The notes under the pieces were generated by a model, which had not been told where the DNA came from, searched no databases, and saw only the letters and a program-made list of their open reading frames with translations. 64,000 bases of DNA from Diphasiastrum complanatum (Eukaryota; Streptophyta; Lycopodiopsida; Lycopodiales; Lycopodiaceae). Every line of letters starts with the position of its first letter. Position 1 is the first letter of the stretch. The stretch is taken from assembly GCA_029204225.1 (NCBI GenBank), contig CM055103.1, positions 24,054,163-24,118,162 on the forward strand, in the 5' to 3' direction. Positions 9,995-20,543 of the stretch are shown here, piece after piece. The position numbers and the translations under genes are program-made.

Positions 9995-10470
9995 CTAGTA
10001 CATAGGATTTAGTATACTCTAGTCTTGGATACACGGTACTCCAGTGAAACAAGCTGTTAGTTATGCCACGCCATACTGGACGTGACCCGAAAGTAACTAA
10101 TATCCTTGTGAGGCCCAAAACACACTAAATGGAGTTAGTACAAGGTTTGGGACAGTGTATGCATGTGTAGAGTTATCAATAGCAATTCTATGAATAGATG
10201 ATCCAGGCATAGAGACTCTATTCTAGATGAATCTATGTATAGGGGAGTTAGGACCTTGCATGACTAAGTGCACATGTGGTTCTAGGCTCTATATAAGAAG
10301 GCCAAACTCACCCTATTACCTCACCTTTTGGTTGATTCATTTCCAAGCTCTCACTCTACTTTCATGCTTCCTATACCTTGGCTTGGGAGTGAAGCTTCTA
10401 GAGTTGATTGGTTGCTTCTACTTGGTTCGGTGGTTTCTCCATCCTCTTGTGGATTTGTAGAAAGAAATCC
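9982..10470 (+). repeat. 3' LTR of chromovirus B (3' end uncertain)
   Basis: Begins TGTCATTTCC after a purine tract (AAGGGGGGAAGAA). It contains a TATA-like CTATATAAGAAGG near 10289. The segment 10040-10147 recurs at 7475-7580. A diverged relative lies in reverse orientation at 17334-17775. I cannot fix the 3' end because no second full copy is present. Confidence 0.68.
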
Positions 10471-11057
10471 CCCCAAAAGCACTAAAAATGACAAATTTTA
10501 GCTGCTTTTGGGCCTCCCATACCCTCTAATCCCTAAAATCTTTGTTGTAACCTCTAGGATAGCTTCAAAAGTTGTTGATAAACTCTCATGCAAGTCTACA
10601 AGGTGATTTACAACAATATGTAACCAAAGCTATGAAAAAACTTGCAAAATAATGAATTTTAGCAATATTTCCAATTTTTTCCATTACATAAAGCCGATTT
10701 CTACCTCATGCATCCACATACCACTCACATGAAACTCAAATTACTTGTCTACAACTTGAATTATGATTTTTACACAACACAATTCTTGTCAATAACTCTA
10801 AAAAACAAGCAATTATTGACCAAAATCATAGCCTAGAACTTTATCTTGTAAATTACCGGCATGCATCATCAATTCAGCAATTAATGAATCTCTAAATGAA
10901 AATACACTTTTTGAAAATTCATATCTACCACTAGTTTTGAGCTACACAAGCAAAACCTTGATAAACTATTACAAATTGGCTATCATCGACATCCCTCCAT
11001 GTAACTCTAGAGAACATTAAGAAAGATGAATTTTAACTACATGCAAGCGAAAGCCCA
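10471..11057. other. No feature recognised
   Basis: AT-rich sequence with no convincing frame. It may include the end of the chromovirus LTR. Its right part is continuous with the sequence at 17209 once copia-C is removed, so it may belong to the antisense chromovirus there. Confidence 0.4.
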
Positions 11058-11063
11058 GGAGAG

Positions 11064-11745
11064 TGTAAAAATTACAGCAAATAAGGATCCTAAAACACTT
11101 GAAATGATGAGGGAAACAATAGACTATGATTTCATAAGATTAGCACAAGTTGAACCATCAAAATCCATCAAAAATCTATGCTTGAACCTCACTAAATGGC
11201 CCAAATCCTTGAAGAAGGCTTCACACGTAAGAAAGTACGGCCTCCCACAGTCTGAGTACTGTACACCAGACCTACATTCAATCCTATAATCATTAGTAAT
11301 CACAAGTACTCAAACAATTATGAACATAGAGAGCAATTGCACCATTATGAGAGAAAAAACATGAAATTGCTTGATTGATTTTGGTGAGATATCATCACCT
11401 ATATATACATGATCCATCACGGTTTTGGGCAGGTATGAGTAGCCCTAAACCTATCCCTAATGCTAATTTTGGTGGATCTTTCATCCCTACCAAGTTAGGG
11501 TTGGAATCTTGGAGATCCCTCAACAATGCAAAAATTACCAAAAATAGCTCCTATTTTTTCTCCCTTGTATCTAAGCATAATTTGGACTCATTCCAAAGGT
11601 TCTAACACTTAGGTCTACTTGAGAACATCCTTATGAATGGAATCCTATGCTATTTGGCACGTGTGACAAGCCACATCATGACCATCTAACTATTTACAAG
11701 TCATATGACCAAAACTAGTCAAGCTAGAATTGTGAATTTTTAACA
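11064..11745 (-). repeat. 3' LTR of copia-C
   Basis: 682 bp, TGTAAAAATTACAG to GAATTTTTAACA as read on the plus strand. It differs from the other LTR by an extra 10 bp near 11160 and by substitutions. One pair of substitutions destroys the palindrome (CACACGTAAG at about 11223). The polypurine tract lies just to its right (reverse complement GATAATGAGGAGGAG). Confidence 0.95.
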
Positions 11746-11759
11746 CTCCTCCTCATTAT

Positions 11760-12719
11760 CTAGCTTGGTTCAATCATTGCTTTACTAATCACTCCAAGTG
11801 ATGATCTGAAATTCATAAAAGGTGTCTTTTGAAGTGGTTTAGTAAGTAGATCAGCTACACATTCATTGCTTGGAACATGCTCCAAAGCAATCTCCTTGGC
11901 TTGCACCATTTCTCTCACAAAGTGATGGCATATCTCAATGTGCTTAGATCTTGCATGGAAGATTGGGTTAGATGCAAGGTGTTGGGCTGATATATTGTCA
12001 TTGTAGATGATTGGTGCCTCCTCTGAATCCATGATCTTTAGTTCCACCAATAATCTCTTGATCCAAAGTACCTCCTTTGTAGTGGTTGTCAAAGCTTTGT
12101 ACTCGGCCTCGGTTGAAGATAGAGATATAGTTTCTTGCTTTTTTGAAAGCCATGAAACCACACCTTCTCCTATGAAATTTGAATAGGCACTTGTTGATTT
12201 CCTATCCCTCTTGTCCCCTGCAAAATCTGAATCACTAAATGCATGAAGGTTAATCACATCTCCTCTATATAGAATCCCAAAATCCAATGTGCCCGAGATG
12301 TATCTTAGAATCCTCTTAGCCTTTTTCCAATGGATATTCAATGGCTTTTGCATGGATTGGCTCAACCTACATACACTAAAGCTAAGATCTGGTCTAGTTA
12401 TAGTGATCCACATTAAGGAACCTATAAGTTGCCTAAACAAAGTGATGTCCATGAAGGATCTTTCATCATCTTCATTTGGCACTTTTACATCTTGCTCCAT
12501 TGGTGTGTCAACACTTTTGCATACTTCCATCTTAAACTTCTTCAAAAGACTTTGAGCATAGTTTACTTGACTTATAAAGATAAAATCAGACCCTCTAAGT
12601 ACTTCTATGCCTAAGATGAAGTGAAGACACCCTAGATCTACCATCTTGAACTCTAAGGATAGATCTATCTTGATTTTTTTCAATACCATCAACACTATTT
12701 CCACTAATGATGATGTCAT
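11760..12719 (-). CDS. Copia-C RT C-terminus and RNase H
   Basis: Continues RT after a frameshift from the frame at 12595-14613. FKMVDLGCLHFILGIEV is the RT connection. FRQLIGSLMWITITRPDLSF follows, then RNase H with AFSDSDFAGDKRDRKSTSAY and SLSSTEAEY. It ends with SKHIEICHHFVREM and VADLLTKPL. RNase H removes the RNA of RNA-DNA hybrids in the particle. The frame is open for 319 codons and ends close to the polypurine tract, as expected. The first ATG is internal to pol and is not a real start. Confidence 0.92.
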   Translation of the reverse strand: MTSSLVEIVLMVLKKIKIDLSLEFKMVDLGCLHFILGIEVLRGSDFIFISQVNYAQSLLKKFKMEVCKSVDTPMEQDVKVPNEDDERSFMDITLFRQLIGSLMWITITRPDLSFSVCRLSQSMQKPLNIHWKKAKRILRYISGTLDFGILYRGDVINLHAFSDSDFAGDKRDRKSTSAYSNFIGEGVVSWLSKKQETISLSSTEAEYKALTTTTKEVLWIKRLLVELKIMDSEEAPIIYNDNISAQHLASNPIFHARSKHIEICHHFVREMVQAKEIALEHVPSNECVADLLTKPLQKTPFMNFRSSLGVISKAMIEPS

Positions 12720-14613
12720 CTACATAAATGAGTAAAAGTACAATACCAACATCATCAAACTTAATGTAAAGAGTGGGATCATATTCACTTTGAACAAAAG
12801 AAAGTGAAATAAGATAGCAATGTAGTCTTGAATTCCAAGATCTCGAGGCTTGCTTCAAGCCATAGATGCTTCTTTGGAGATGGCATACTTTGTTCTCCAT
12901 TCCATGCTTGATGAACCCTTGTGGCTGCTCCATATAGATATCCTCTTCCAAAAAACCATTCAAGAAAGCATTAGAGACATCCATTTGACATAGAATCCAT
13001 CCAAAATGTGATGCAAGTGCAATGATTAGTCTTATTGTGACCATCTTGGCCACGGGTGCAAAAGTTTCCTCATAGTCTATCCCTCTCTCTTGAGCATAAC
13101 CTTTTGCAACTAATCTTGCTTTATGTTTGTTAACACTCCCATTTGCATTCAACTTAAGCTTGAAGACCCACTTGCATCCTATTACATTCCTTTGAGGTCT
13201 CTCAACAAGCAACCAAGTTTCATTCTCAATCAAGGCATCATACTCATCCAACATAGCTTTATACCATTCTTTGGAGTTCAATGCATCTTCAACATTAGAC
13301 GGTTCTTCAAAACTAGATAAAGCATAAGAAGTGGATGATATACCCTCAACTTGCTGTCCTTTGCCTTGATATGTGAGCCTTGATGGCTCCACTTTTGCCC
13401 TTGAAGATCTCCTTGGTGTGATAGGTGGGTTTGGTGCTTGCTCCTCCATGAGCTCCTCCTCAAAACCAAGATCTTGCTCCTCGGCCATATTCTTCTTGAT
13501 TGTTGGAGCACTTGAGCCTTCTTCAAGCATATGCATATGATGTTCATCAAAGATGACATCCCTTGAAACAACAAATTTGTTCAAGGATGGGAGATAGACT
13601 TTGTAGCCCTTGCTTGAGCTTGCATATCCAAGCATGATCCCTCTTGTGGAAGATGGATCCTCCTTGGTTCTTGTTTCCAATGGCACATGCACATAACATA
13701 TACACCCAAAAACTTTCAAGTGATTAAGATTGGGTTTCTTTCCATACAACATCTCATATGGAGTTTTGCCTTCAATTGCTTTGCAAGACACCCTATTCAT
13801 CAAGTAGTTTGCACATACAAGAGACTCACCCCAAAAGGATTTGGGCAAACAAGCATCTAATCTTAAAGCCTTAGAACATTCACATAATGTTCTATTCCTT
13901 CTTTCAGCAACTCCATTTTGTTGAGGAGTGTAAGGACAAGAAGTCTCTTTCTTGATCCCTTCCTCCTCACAAAAGGCCTTGAACTCATTGGAGATGAATT
14001 CTCCACCATTGTCACTTCTAAGAATCTTGATGCTATGATTATGATGCTTTTCCACAAACAACTTGAACTTTACAAAAGTATCAAATACTTGAGACTTGAA
14101 GGAAAGTAAGAACACCCAACAATATCTTGAGTAGTCATCAATGAAGGTTAAAAACATGGATGAACCTCCATTAGATTTGGTGCTAGCAATGTGCACATCT
14201 GAGTGTATGAGTTCAAGAGGATGAGATGACTTTGTGATGGAGTTAGGAAACACCTTCTTATGTGCCTTGGATAAGGCACAAGCTTCACAAACCTTGTCTT
14301 CCTTCCCAATAGACCTTGGTAGGCCTAAAGCATACTCCTCCTTGATCATAGCCTCCATGGAACCCGAGTTGACATGTCCAAGTCTTTTGTGCCATAAAGT
14401 AAAGGTAGATATCTTGCTTTTCTCGGCCAACATGACAACATTAGTATCCACAAATGCATCCAGCTTATAAAGTTTGCCAAGTCTAGTGCCCTTAGCCACT
14501 ATCTTACCCTTCTTCTTGATGAAACATTCATTTGAAGCAAAGTCAACATTGAAACCATTGTCTACTATTTGGCCAACACTTAGTAGATTCTTTGTTATTG
14601 TAGGAATGTACAA
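12595..14613 (-). CDS. pol: Copia-C integrase and reverse transcriptase
   Basis: Same frame as the upstream gag-protease frame, from which it is separated by one TGA. Integrase has LWHKRLGHVN and CEACALSK (zinc site), then HSDVHIAS, RSDNGGEF and NGVAERRNRTL (DDE). The copia GKKP box (GKKPNLNHLKVFGCICYV) follows. RT begins KWVFKLKLNANGS and ARLVAKGYAQERG, and holds QMDVSNAFLNG and the active site LLLIYVDDIII. All catalytic residues I can check are present. After YVDD the frame slips at about 12680, and the rest continues in 11760-12719. The apparent start (MYIPTITKNLL) is internal. Confidence 0.93.
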   Translation of the reverse strand: MYIPTITKNLLSVGQIVDNGFNVDFASNECFIKKKGKIVAKGTRLGKLYKLDAFVDTNVVMLAEKSKISTFTLWHKRLGHVNSGSMEAMIKEEYALGLPRSIGKEDKVCEACALSKAHKKVFPNSITKSSHPLELIHSDVHIASTKSNGGSSMFLTFIDDYSRYCWVFLLSFKSQVFDTFVKFKLFVEKHHNHSIKILRSDNGGEFISNEFKAFCEEEGIKKETSCPYTPQQNGVAERRNRTLCECSKALRLDACLPKSFWGESLVCANYLMNRVSCKAIEGKTPYEMLYGKKPNLNHLKVFGCICYVHVPLETRTKEDPSSTRGIMLGYASSSKGYKVYLPSLNKFVVSRDVIFDEHHMHMLEEGSSAPTIKKNMAEEQDLGFEEELMEEQAPNPPITPRRSSRAKVEPSRLTYQGKGQQVEGISSTSYALSSFEEPSNVEDALNSKEWYKAMLDEYDALIENETWLLVERPQRNVIGCKWVFKLKLNANGSVNKHKARLVAKGYAQERGIDYEETFAPVAKMVTIRLIIALASHFGWILCQMDVSNAFLNGFLEEDIYMEQPQGFIKHGMENKVCHLQRSIYGLKQASRSWNSRLHCYLISLSFVQSEYDPTLYIKFDDVGIVLLLIYVDDIIISGNSVDGIEKNQDRSILRVQDGRSRVSSLHLRHRST

Positions 14614-14682
14614 AACACCTTCTATGTTGATCTTTTTGGAAGATCCTAAGCAAAGGGGAATGCTACCAACTCCTTCAATCTT

Positions 14683-15729
14683 TCAAGCTTCATCATTTGC
14701 TGTATAGATAGACTTTATAGGTCCATCATAAGATAAGAGAGAAGAGAAAAACTCCCTTTTACTAGTCATGTGTGAACTAGCACCCGAGTCAATCCACCAA
14801 GGATCTTCTCCTTTGAAGCTTGTTGAAGAAAATATGGACATCATGAGAGAGTCCTCATGTGAACTCTCCTCCTCCTCCTCTTTGCTCATGTTGGCTTGGC
14901 TTTGATCTTGCTTCCTCTTGAAGCATTCCGAGGCATAATGCCCCATCTTGCTACAATAGTAACACTTCACCTTTGATTTGTCCTTCTTGACTTTGGTGGT
15001 TGATGGAGATGCCTTTGGGGGTCCTTCTTGATCCTCAAGCTTTGTAGACTTCTTGAATGTTGATCCTTTGCCTTTGGACTTGCCTTTGCCTTTGGTGAAG
15101 AGAGCTTGGTCATCTCCACCTTGGATGGAAAGCCTATCCATCCTCTCTTGCATTTGGCTCCTTCTTGATTCCTCGGCCATGAGTGTGCCTTGGAGTTCTT
15201 CAAGTATGGGTAGCTTACCCATAATTGCATATCCCTGAACCAAATTGTCAAATTCAAATCTTAGTCCATTCAATATGAGTTGAACAAGCTCTTCATCCTT
15301 GATAGGGTCACCTATAAAGGCTAGCTCTTTGTTCAATTCCTTTACTCTTAGGACAAAAGTATGTGCACTCTCTCCTTTCTTTTGATAGCTTCTATAGATT
15401 TGATTCTTCAAAGCTAACATTCTAGTTTGGTTCTTGGATTCATAGACCTTTTGCAAAGTCTCCCAAGCATCTTGAGCTGAAGTGCAATCTCCTACCTCTC
15501 TTAAGAGTTCATTTGCAACATTCATTTTTATGCAATGTAGTGCAACATTGCACCTCTTGATGTATTTGGCTTTTTCTTGAGGATGAATAGGTTCACCCTC
15601 CTTACCATTTACAATTTCCATCAGATCTTGCATGATCATGATAGATTCCATTCTAACTTTCCATATGGAATAGTTAGTTTTGTTGAGCCTTTCATTAGTA
15701 TCCAAAAGATCTGCATTTATAGATGCCAT
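14683..15729 (-). CDS. gag: Copia-C gag, nucleocapsid and start of protease
   Basis: ATG at 15729 begins a copia Gag (NYSIWKVRMESIMIMQDL, LQKVYESKNQTRM, LVQLILNGL). A Lys-rich linker follows, then the zinc knuckle CYYCSKMGHYASEC and the protease site DPWWIDSGASSHMT. The frame stops at a TGA (14685-14683) inside protease; the copia-A frame runs through the equivalent site (TANDGECAIKG). Pol continues in the same frame beyond it. This is one of two visible lesions in an otherwise intact element. Confidence 0.93.
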   Translation of the reverse strand: MASINADLLDTNERLNKTNYSIWKVRMESIMIMQDLMEIVNGKEGEPIHPQEKAKYIKRCNVALHCIKMNVANELLREVGDCTSAQDAWETLQKVYESKNQTRMLALKNQIYRSYQKKGESAHTFVLRVKELNKELAFIGDPIKDEELVQLILNGLRFEFDNLVQGYAIMGKLPILEELQGTLMAEESRRSQMQERMDRLSIQGGDDQALFTKGKGKSKGKGSTFKKSTKLEDQEGPPKASPSTTKVKKDKSKVKCYYCSKMGHYASECFKRKQDQSQANMSKEEEEESSHEDSLMMSIFSSTSFKGEDPWWIDSGASSHMTSKREFFSSLLSYDGPIKSIYTANDEA

Positions 15730-16518
15730 CTAGTCTCCTAATCAAGGACTTGACACAAATGAAGGTTACTTCTATTGATTTGATTGAAGGTCTACCTTAT
15801 CCCACTTCTTAGGGACCTGAAAAGATCAGTAATAGACTTCCTATAAAGATCTAAGAATGATCTCTAACAAAATCAAATCATAGAATACTAGAAACAATGC
15901 ACTTGCTTGATTGAAGTAGACAATACTAGTAGAATTGCCCCTCTTTCTATAAAGAACATTAAAGCTTCCAAATGATCTGATCAAGAGTGAATTTCAGCAA
16001 CCTAATATACTTCCAAAATCACTTGTAAAAGATCTAAATGGAACTTAATGAGGATGCAACACAATCTACTATCCAATCACAAGCAAAAAATGATCAAAAT
16101 TGATGAAAAATTGATCTAATTTGGTGCATAAGTCAAGCAATGGTTGGACTGAACCTAAATCACTTTAGGAGGTGCCTACTACACCTTAGAACAGCCTTGA
16201 AGAGTCCCCAAAACTCTGATCTTCCCTCTCCTTGAATGCTAGAAAGCCTTCTCTATGAAATCACCTCTTAGAAATCAATGCTTGGAGCAAGCAAAACTTG
16301 CTATCTTGGTAATGTGAATTGAATTCAACTTTGCCTCTGGTTTTAGACACCTAAACACCTGCAAATGAAGTCACACAACACCAATCTCCAATGTATTTGA
16401 CTCACTTTGAGTTCTAGAATCAATACTAGATGCTAAGATCCAATCTACACAAGATTTAGATCAAAAATTGTGATCAAATTGAATGAAAACCAAGGATTTA
16501 GCTCATTTCAGCCTTTAG
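15730..16518 (-). other. Copia-C untranslated leader
   Basis: About 790 bp between the primer site and the gag ATG. No coding frame seen. It is rich in A on the plus strand, as in the leaders of copia-A and copia-D. Confidence 0.75.
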
Positions 16519-16530
16519 GCTCTGATACCA
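16519..16530 (-). other. Primer-binding site of copia-C
   Basis: The reverse complement is TGGTATCAGAGC, the initiator-Met tRNA site, directly inside the 5' LTR. Confidence 0.93.
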
Positions 16531-17202
16531 TGTAAAAATTACAGCAAATAAGGATCCTAAAACACTTGAAATGATGAGGGAAACAATAGATTATGATTTC
16601 ATAAGATTAGCACAAGTTGAACCATCAAAAATCTATGCTTGAACCTCACTAAATGGCCCAAATCCTTGAAGAAGGCTTCACACGTGTGAAAGTACGGCCT
16701 CCCACAGTCTGAGTACTGTACACCAGACCTACATTCAATCCTATAATCATTAGTAATCACAAGTACTCAAACAATTATGAACATAGAGAGCAATTGCACC
16801 ATTATGAGAGAAAAAACATGAAATTGCTTGATTGATTTTGGTGAGATATCATCACCTATATATACATGATCCATCACGGTTTTGGGCAGGTATGAGTAGC
16901 CCTAAACCTATCCCTAATGCTAATTTTGGTGGATCTTTCATCCCTACCAAGTTAGGGTTGGAATCTTGGAGATCCCTCAACAATGCAAAAATTACCAAAA
17001 ATAGCTCCTATTTTTTCTCCCTTGTATCTAAGCATAATTTGGACTCATTCCAAAGGTTCTAACACTTAGGTCTACTTGAGAACATCCTTATGAATGGAAT
17101 CCTATGCTATTTGGCACGTGTGACAAGCCACATCATGACCATCTAACTATTTACAAGTCATATGACCAAAACTAGTCAAGCTAGAATTGTGAATTTTTAA
17201 CA
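16531..17202 (-). repeat. 5' LTR of copia-C
   Basis: 672 bp, nearly identical to 11064-11745. TATA-like ATATATAGG on the minus strand lies near 16855-16863. The perfect 14-bp palindrome TTCACACGTGTGAA is at 16677-16690, about 165 bp downstream of the TATA in the direction of transcription. Confidence 0.95.
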
Positions 17203-17208
17203 GGAGAG

Positions 17209-17775
17209 CAAGTCTATGGAAGTTTGTTCTCCACTAGGAAGAGAAATCTGATCAATGCACTACCAAAGGTCGCCGGATGGAAAGCTTCAAAACTCGAAGT
17301 TCTCCGATCTTCATAAGCTTTGCTTTGATACCACAATAAGGAAAAGCTCCTCAAGATCTTGCTTACATGACAAACACAAAGAGAACACGGTGGAGCAAAA
17401 CCACCCAACCAACGAGAAGCCACTGATCAATCTCTAGTAGCATCACCCCCGAGCCATGGGATAGGATGCAGGTGTAGAGAGAGAACAGTGATAATGAAAA
17501 CAAGCAAAGCGGAATAATAGGAGGCCGATGGTGAGTTCCTACAAACATATATGGCCCTAGTGAGACCTGTACATGTGCCCATGCAAGGCAAGAATATCCC
17601 AAAAGCGCTTTTCATCACTATTTATACCTTACACATGCTTATAGCTGTCCCAACCCATGCACTAGCTCCACTAATGTGTCTGGGCCCTCACAAGATTATT
17701 AATTAGATTATTGGCCTAGTTCGAAATAATGAGGTATCCAATAATCTGGCATACTGGAGTATCGTGTATCCAAGT
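17209..17775 (-). repeat. Antisense chromovirus LTR and primer site
   Basis: The reverse complement resembles the LTR at 9982-10470 (CTTGGATACACG.TACTCC, GGGACAG.TAT.AGCATGTGTA). A primer site TGGTATCAAAGC (tRNA-iMet variant) occurs on the minus strand at 17333-17322. The short stretch 17209-17321 is internal leader. The LTR is cut on its outer side at about 17775, where a LINE fragment begins. Confidence 0.65.
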
Positions 17776-17980
17776 CTATGGTCTTCAATACTTCCCATGA
17801 ATTCATGCAGAGACATGAGCTTTTATGGGATGGTAACCCCTTGAAGGTAGTCTCTTTATATAAATACCTTGGTGTCCTTTTTAGAGGTCTAAGTTTCAGT
17901 ATGATACCAACAATCCTTGCCAAGTTAGAGAAGGGACATGCAACTTTAGTTTGGCTTCAAATATTTTGTTTTGCATGATA
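17776..17980 (+). pseudogene. LINE reverse transcriptase fragment
   Basis: Reads SMVFNTSHEFMQRHELLWD, then VVSLYKYLGVLF and ILAKLEKGHATLVWLQ. The YKYLGV motif with a following helix is characteristic of the C-terminal part of non-LTR retrotransposon RT. Only about 67 codons remain. No poly(A) tail or target duplication is recognisable, and flanks on both sides are other repeats. Confidence 0.7.
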
Positions 17981-18061
17981 CATACGTGATGTTCCAAATA
18001 AGTGTCACCTTCTTGATACCATTTTCACTCCAAGAAACAACAAACACGTATGTAGCTGATG

Positions 18062-18063
<2 letters not shown>

Positions 18064-18093
<30 letters not shown>
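18064..18093. repeat. Poly(G) run of 30
   Basis: Thirty consecutive G bases, flanked by GATGTT and ACCTC. A run this long in AT-rich plant DNA is exceptional. It may be real or an assembly or sequencing artefact. Confidence 0.9.
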
Positions 18094-18095
<2 letters not shown>

Positions 18096-18779
18096 CTCAA
18101 CAAAGTTCTAGCTTTTTGACAAGCCTGAAATTTAACATTGCTTATCCCCAAGAAGAAAGAATTGATACCAGTATAGCCAAGACTACTCTTATAGTTTTGA
18201 TAGATTCAATTTTGCTAGTTTGTTAATATCATTCAATTGATTTGAATGAGTATCATTGTAGGCATCTATGACAGTTGTGATGGATGTGAACTTTTAGGCA
18301 TCTATGACTACCATATATTCATTGATATGATATTCAACAAAAATCAATGAAAGATTCAACAGACTAGATTGGTGATTAAGGCAGAGCAGGCTGCTCAGTA
18401 TGCAACAACTGAATTAGAACATGACACACACAATAAATGTAGTAAATATTTCTACATATTGAGCTGCTTGAGTACATCAATGATATCATGAATTCTGTGA
18501 GTATTCTAACACTATCGTGGTCAAAAAATTCTCACAATAACTTAGTCTAGGCATTGTGCATTGGCATTGTGCACTGTGATCATATTTCATTTTATCTTAA
18601 GACAACCAATTTATAAATCAATCCTCTGACTACCATTCGTCTAGAATCTCTCTCTCTATATATAGAGTTGAAATTAGAGAGTTTATTGCATAAGCTATTC
18701 TTGTAAACTATGTTACATTGAACTGGGTGTTTACAAATTTATGCCGATCTAAGAGTAGTTTCTACATTCTTTTACCTAG
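18094..18779. other. No gene recognised
   Basis: AT-rich sequence without a convincing frame. A run of CT/TA (CTCTCTCTATATATAGAG) occurs at about 18648. It may be remnant integrase or LTR of the antisense copia to its right. Confidence 0.4.
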
Positions 18780-19795
18780 AAGAAATCTCGTTCATATTTG
18801 CAGTCGATTGTTACGATCAATGTCAAAATATATTTTGATCTAGACTGAGTAAAATGTTGAGTAATATTGCAAGTTGTGTCAATGTCTTGCAATATTGTAG
18901 ACTATTCAAGTAGCTTGCAAAAGAATGATTATATACAGATGAATAAAAGTCCTAAGAAGATCAATTTGTTGATTGACAATAGATTCTTTTTTAATTTTGG
19001 CACATAGAGAACGTCAGAGATCACTGTGGTGATTTTGTCTAAGAATTTGAGCAAAATTGACCCTTGGCCTTCTACTTTGTGTGAGCTTGAGTCTCCAAAG
19101 AAAATGTATTCCAAATTTGTACTAGTGAGGTTTGTGAATAGATCCTTGCAAGATGTCCTACGATGAGAAACTCATGAGTCAAGACACCATTGTTGGGAAT
19201 CTCGACTTTTTTTTTTATCTTGTGCCATTAGTAGCCTTGGGGCCTCCGAGACATCCTTTGATGAATATGAGGTGCCTTCTTGTTGCTGATGCATCTTCTT
19301 ATTTGCTTCGTTATGCTTGAGGAGCTGATAGACTTTGATATCATGATTTGTTCTCTTACAATATTTGCAAAATGACTTGTGGCTAGCTGATTTAACATAT
19401 GTCTAAAACCATTAAGGTGATCACCACCTACTGAATTACCTTCACTCATTCTCAAAGCTAGGAATTTCATGATTTCTCAAAAAGAGACAAATAGTTAGAT
19501 ATGTAGTTTTATATAGGCCAATTAGTATGTCCCGAGCTTCTTTGGAATTGAAATAATTAGCCACATGGGCCATTGAGAATCTTTAAGATTCAGAGATATT
19601 ATAGCCAGGGCTTTACCATCTTTTGCTTTCCAACCGGTCATCAATTTTGGATATGTTGGTTTAGCTATCGTGCCATTCAAGCATTCACATAATTCTTTCT
19701 CAATCAAGATCATCCTCATCTTGAACTTTCACATGTGGAAGTCATTGCCATTGAACTTATTAATCAAATGAATCTCAGAGGATGGACCCTCCATG
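18780..19795 (-). pseudogene. Antisense copia gag-protease fragment
   Basis: The minus strand from about 19793 reads a copia Gag start (LINKFNGNDFHM, then FKMRMILIEKELCECLNG). It continues with WKAKDGKALAIISLNLKDSQ, a damaged zinc-knuckle region (CKYCKRTNHD) and a protease/IN N-terminal block (VEGQGSILLKFLD, VLYVPKLKKNLLSINKL). Many stops and frameshifts separate these pieces. Its family differs from copia-A, -C and -D (Gag sequence unlike theirs). Confidence 0.75.
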
Positions 19796-20543
19796 ATCAA
19801 TAGAATGATATAAAACAATACAAACAAGCAAGAATCTCTCTAAGGATTGAATTTGGGAATGTAAATTGAACAAAAGAACATGTGGCTCTGGGGAGAGGTG
19901 TTGAGAAATAAAAATAAGTTGTATATGAATCGAATAACTATTCGACAATGATAGTTTGATTTATAGAAAGAACAATAGTTAATGTAATAACAAACTATTT
20001 CGATACTATCATAAACACAACATATTATCATTCACAAGTGCAAAAAATGAACAATAGAAAAAGACTGCTTCATTGCCAATTATCAGAACTCAGATCATAA
20101 TAGCATGAATAACAGAAAACAACAGAACAACACAAGTCATTTGTCGAATTGTCGAATGTAGTATGCATTTCTGAATGATAATAAATACATCTGCTATCTA
20201 TTTTGGCTGCACTATAATAATAGTGCATCTATTTTTGCTTTTGCTCGTACACAAACTGTAATCTTGATAGCTTAGTAATGATTCGTCTATGCCTATGGCA
20301 GAACATAGAGAGAGGAGAGGAAAAAGAGTGACTACTCCTGAAACTTGAACTGAACTCAACTTATGAGTAAAAATGAATTGATCTATTGATATATTTATAG
20401 GTGTTGATGGCACAACCCTAACGGAATCTGTTGTTATCCACCTAACAAGGAGAAAAGGAATTGGATCCAAAAATATGTAATGGATAAGACTCCACAACCA
20501 AATATGATGAAGTCATTATTTGGTAACCCTTTGATATCTTTGG
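19796..20543. other. No gene recognised; possible antisense copia leader or LTR
   Basis: Upstream, in minus-strand terms, of the gag start at 19793, so it may hold the leader and LTR of that copy. I could not find a second LTR copy or a clear primer site. Confidence 0.4.

Larger units (their letters stand above)
6801..10470 (+). mobile_element. Chromovirus B: decayed Ty3/gypsy element
   Basis: Order is gag (6801-7480), a scrambled stretch (7481-7900), RT/RNase H remnants (7900-8460), integrase (8660-9560), a chromodomain-like C-terminus (9575-9994) and the start of a 3' LTR at 9982. RT and protease are largely lost. Stops and frameshifts occur throughout. The chromodomain-like tail places it among the chromoviruses. 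No 5' LTR was found. Confidence 0.8.
11058..17208 (-). mobile_element. Copia-C: young, nearly complete Ty1/copia element with target duplication
   Basis: Two LTRs (11064-11745 and 16531-17202) in the same orientation are flanked by the direct repeat GGAGAG (11058-11063 and 17203-17208). A tRNA-iMet primer site sits inside the right LTR at 16519-16530. All domains are present on the minus strand: gag, zinc knuckle, protease, integrase, RT and RNase H. I see three base differences and one 10-bp indel between the LTRs, so it inserted recently relative to its neighbours. Two lesions are visible, a TGA at 14683-14685 and a frameshift near 12680. Confidence 0.95.

Noticed and set aside
10227-10460. 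77-codon frame in the chromovirus LTR
   Set aside because: Lies wholly inside the LTR and has no relatives among the frames here.
11375-17062. Identical 76-codon frames at 11375-11605 and 16832-17062
   Set aside because: Both lie in the copia-C LTRs and are identical because the LTRs are; not a gene pair.
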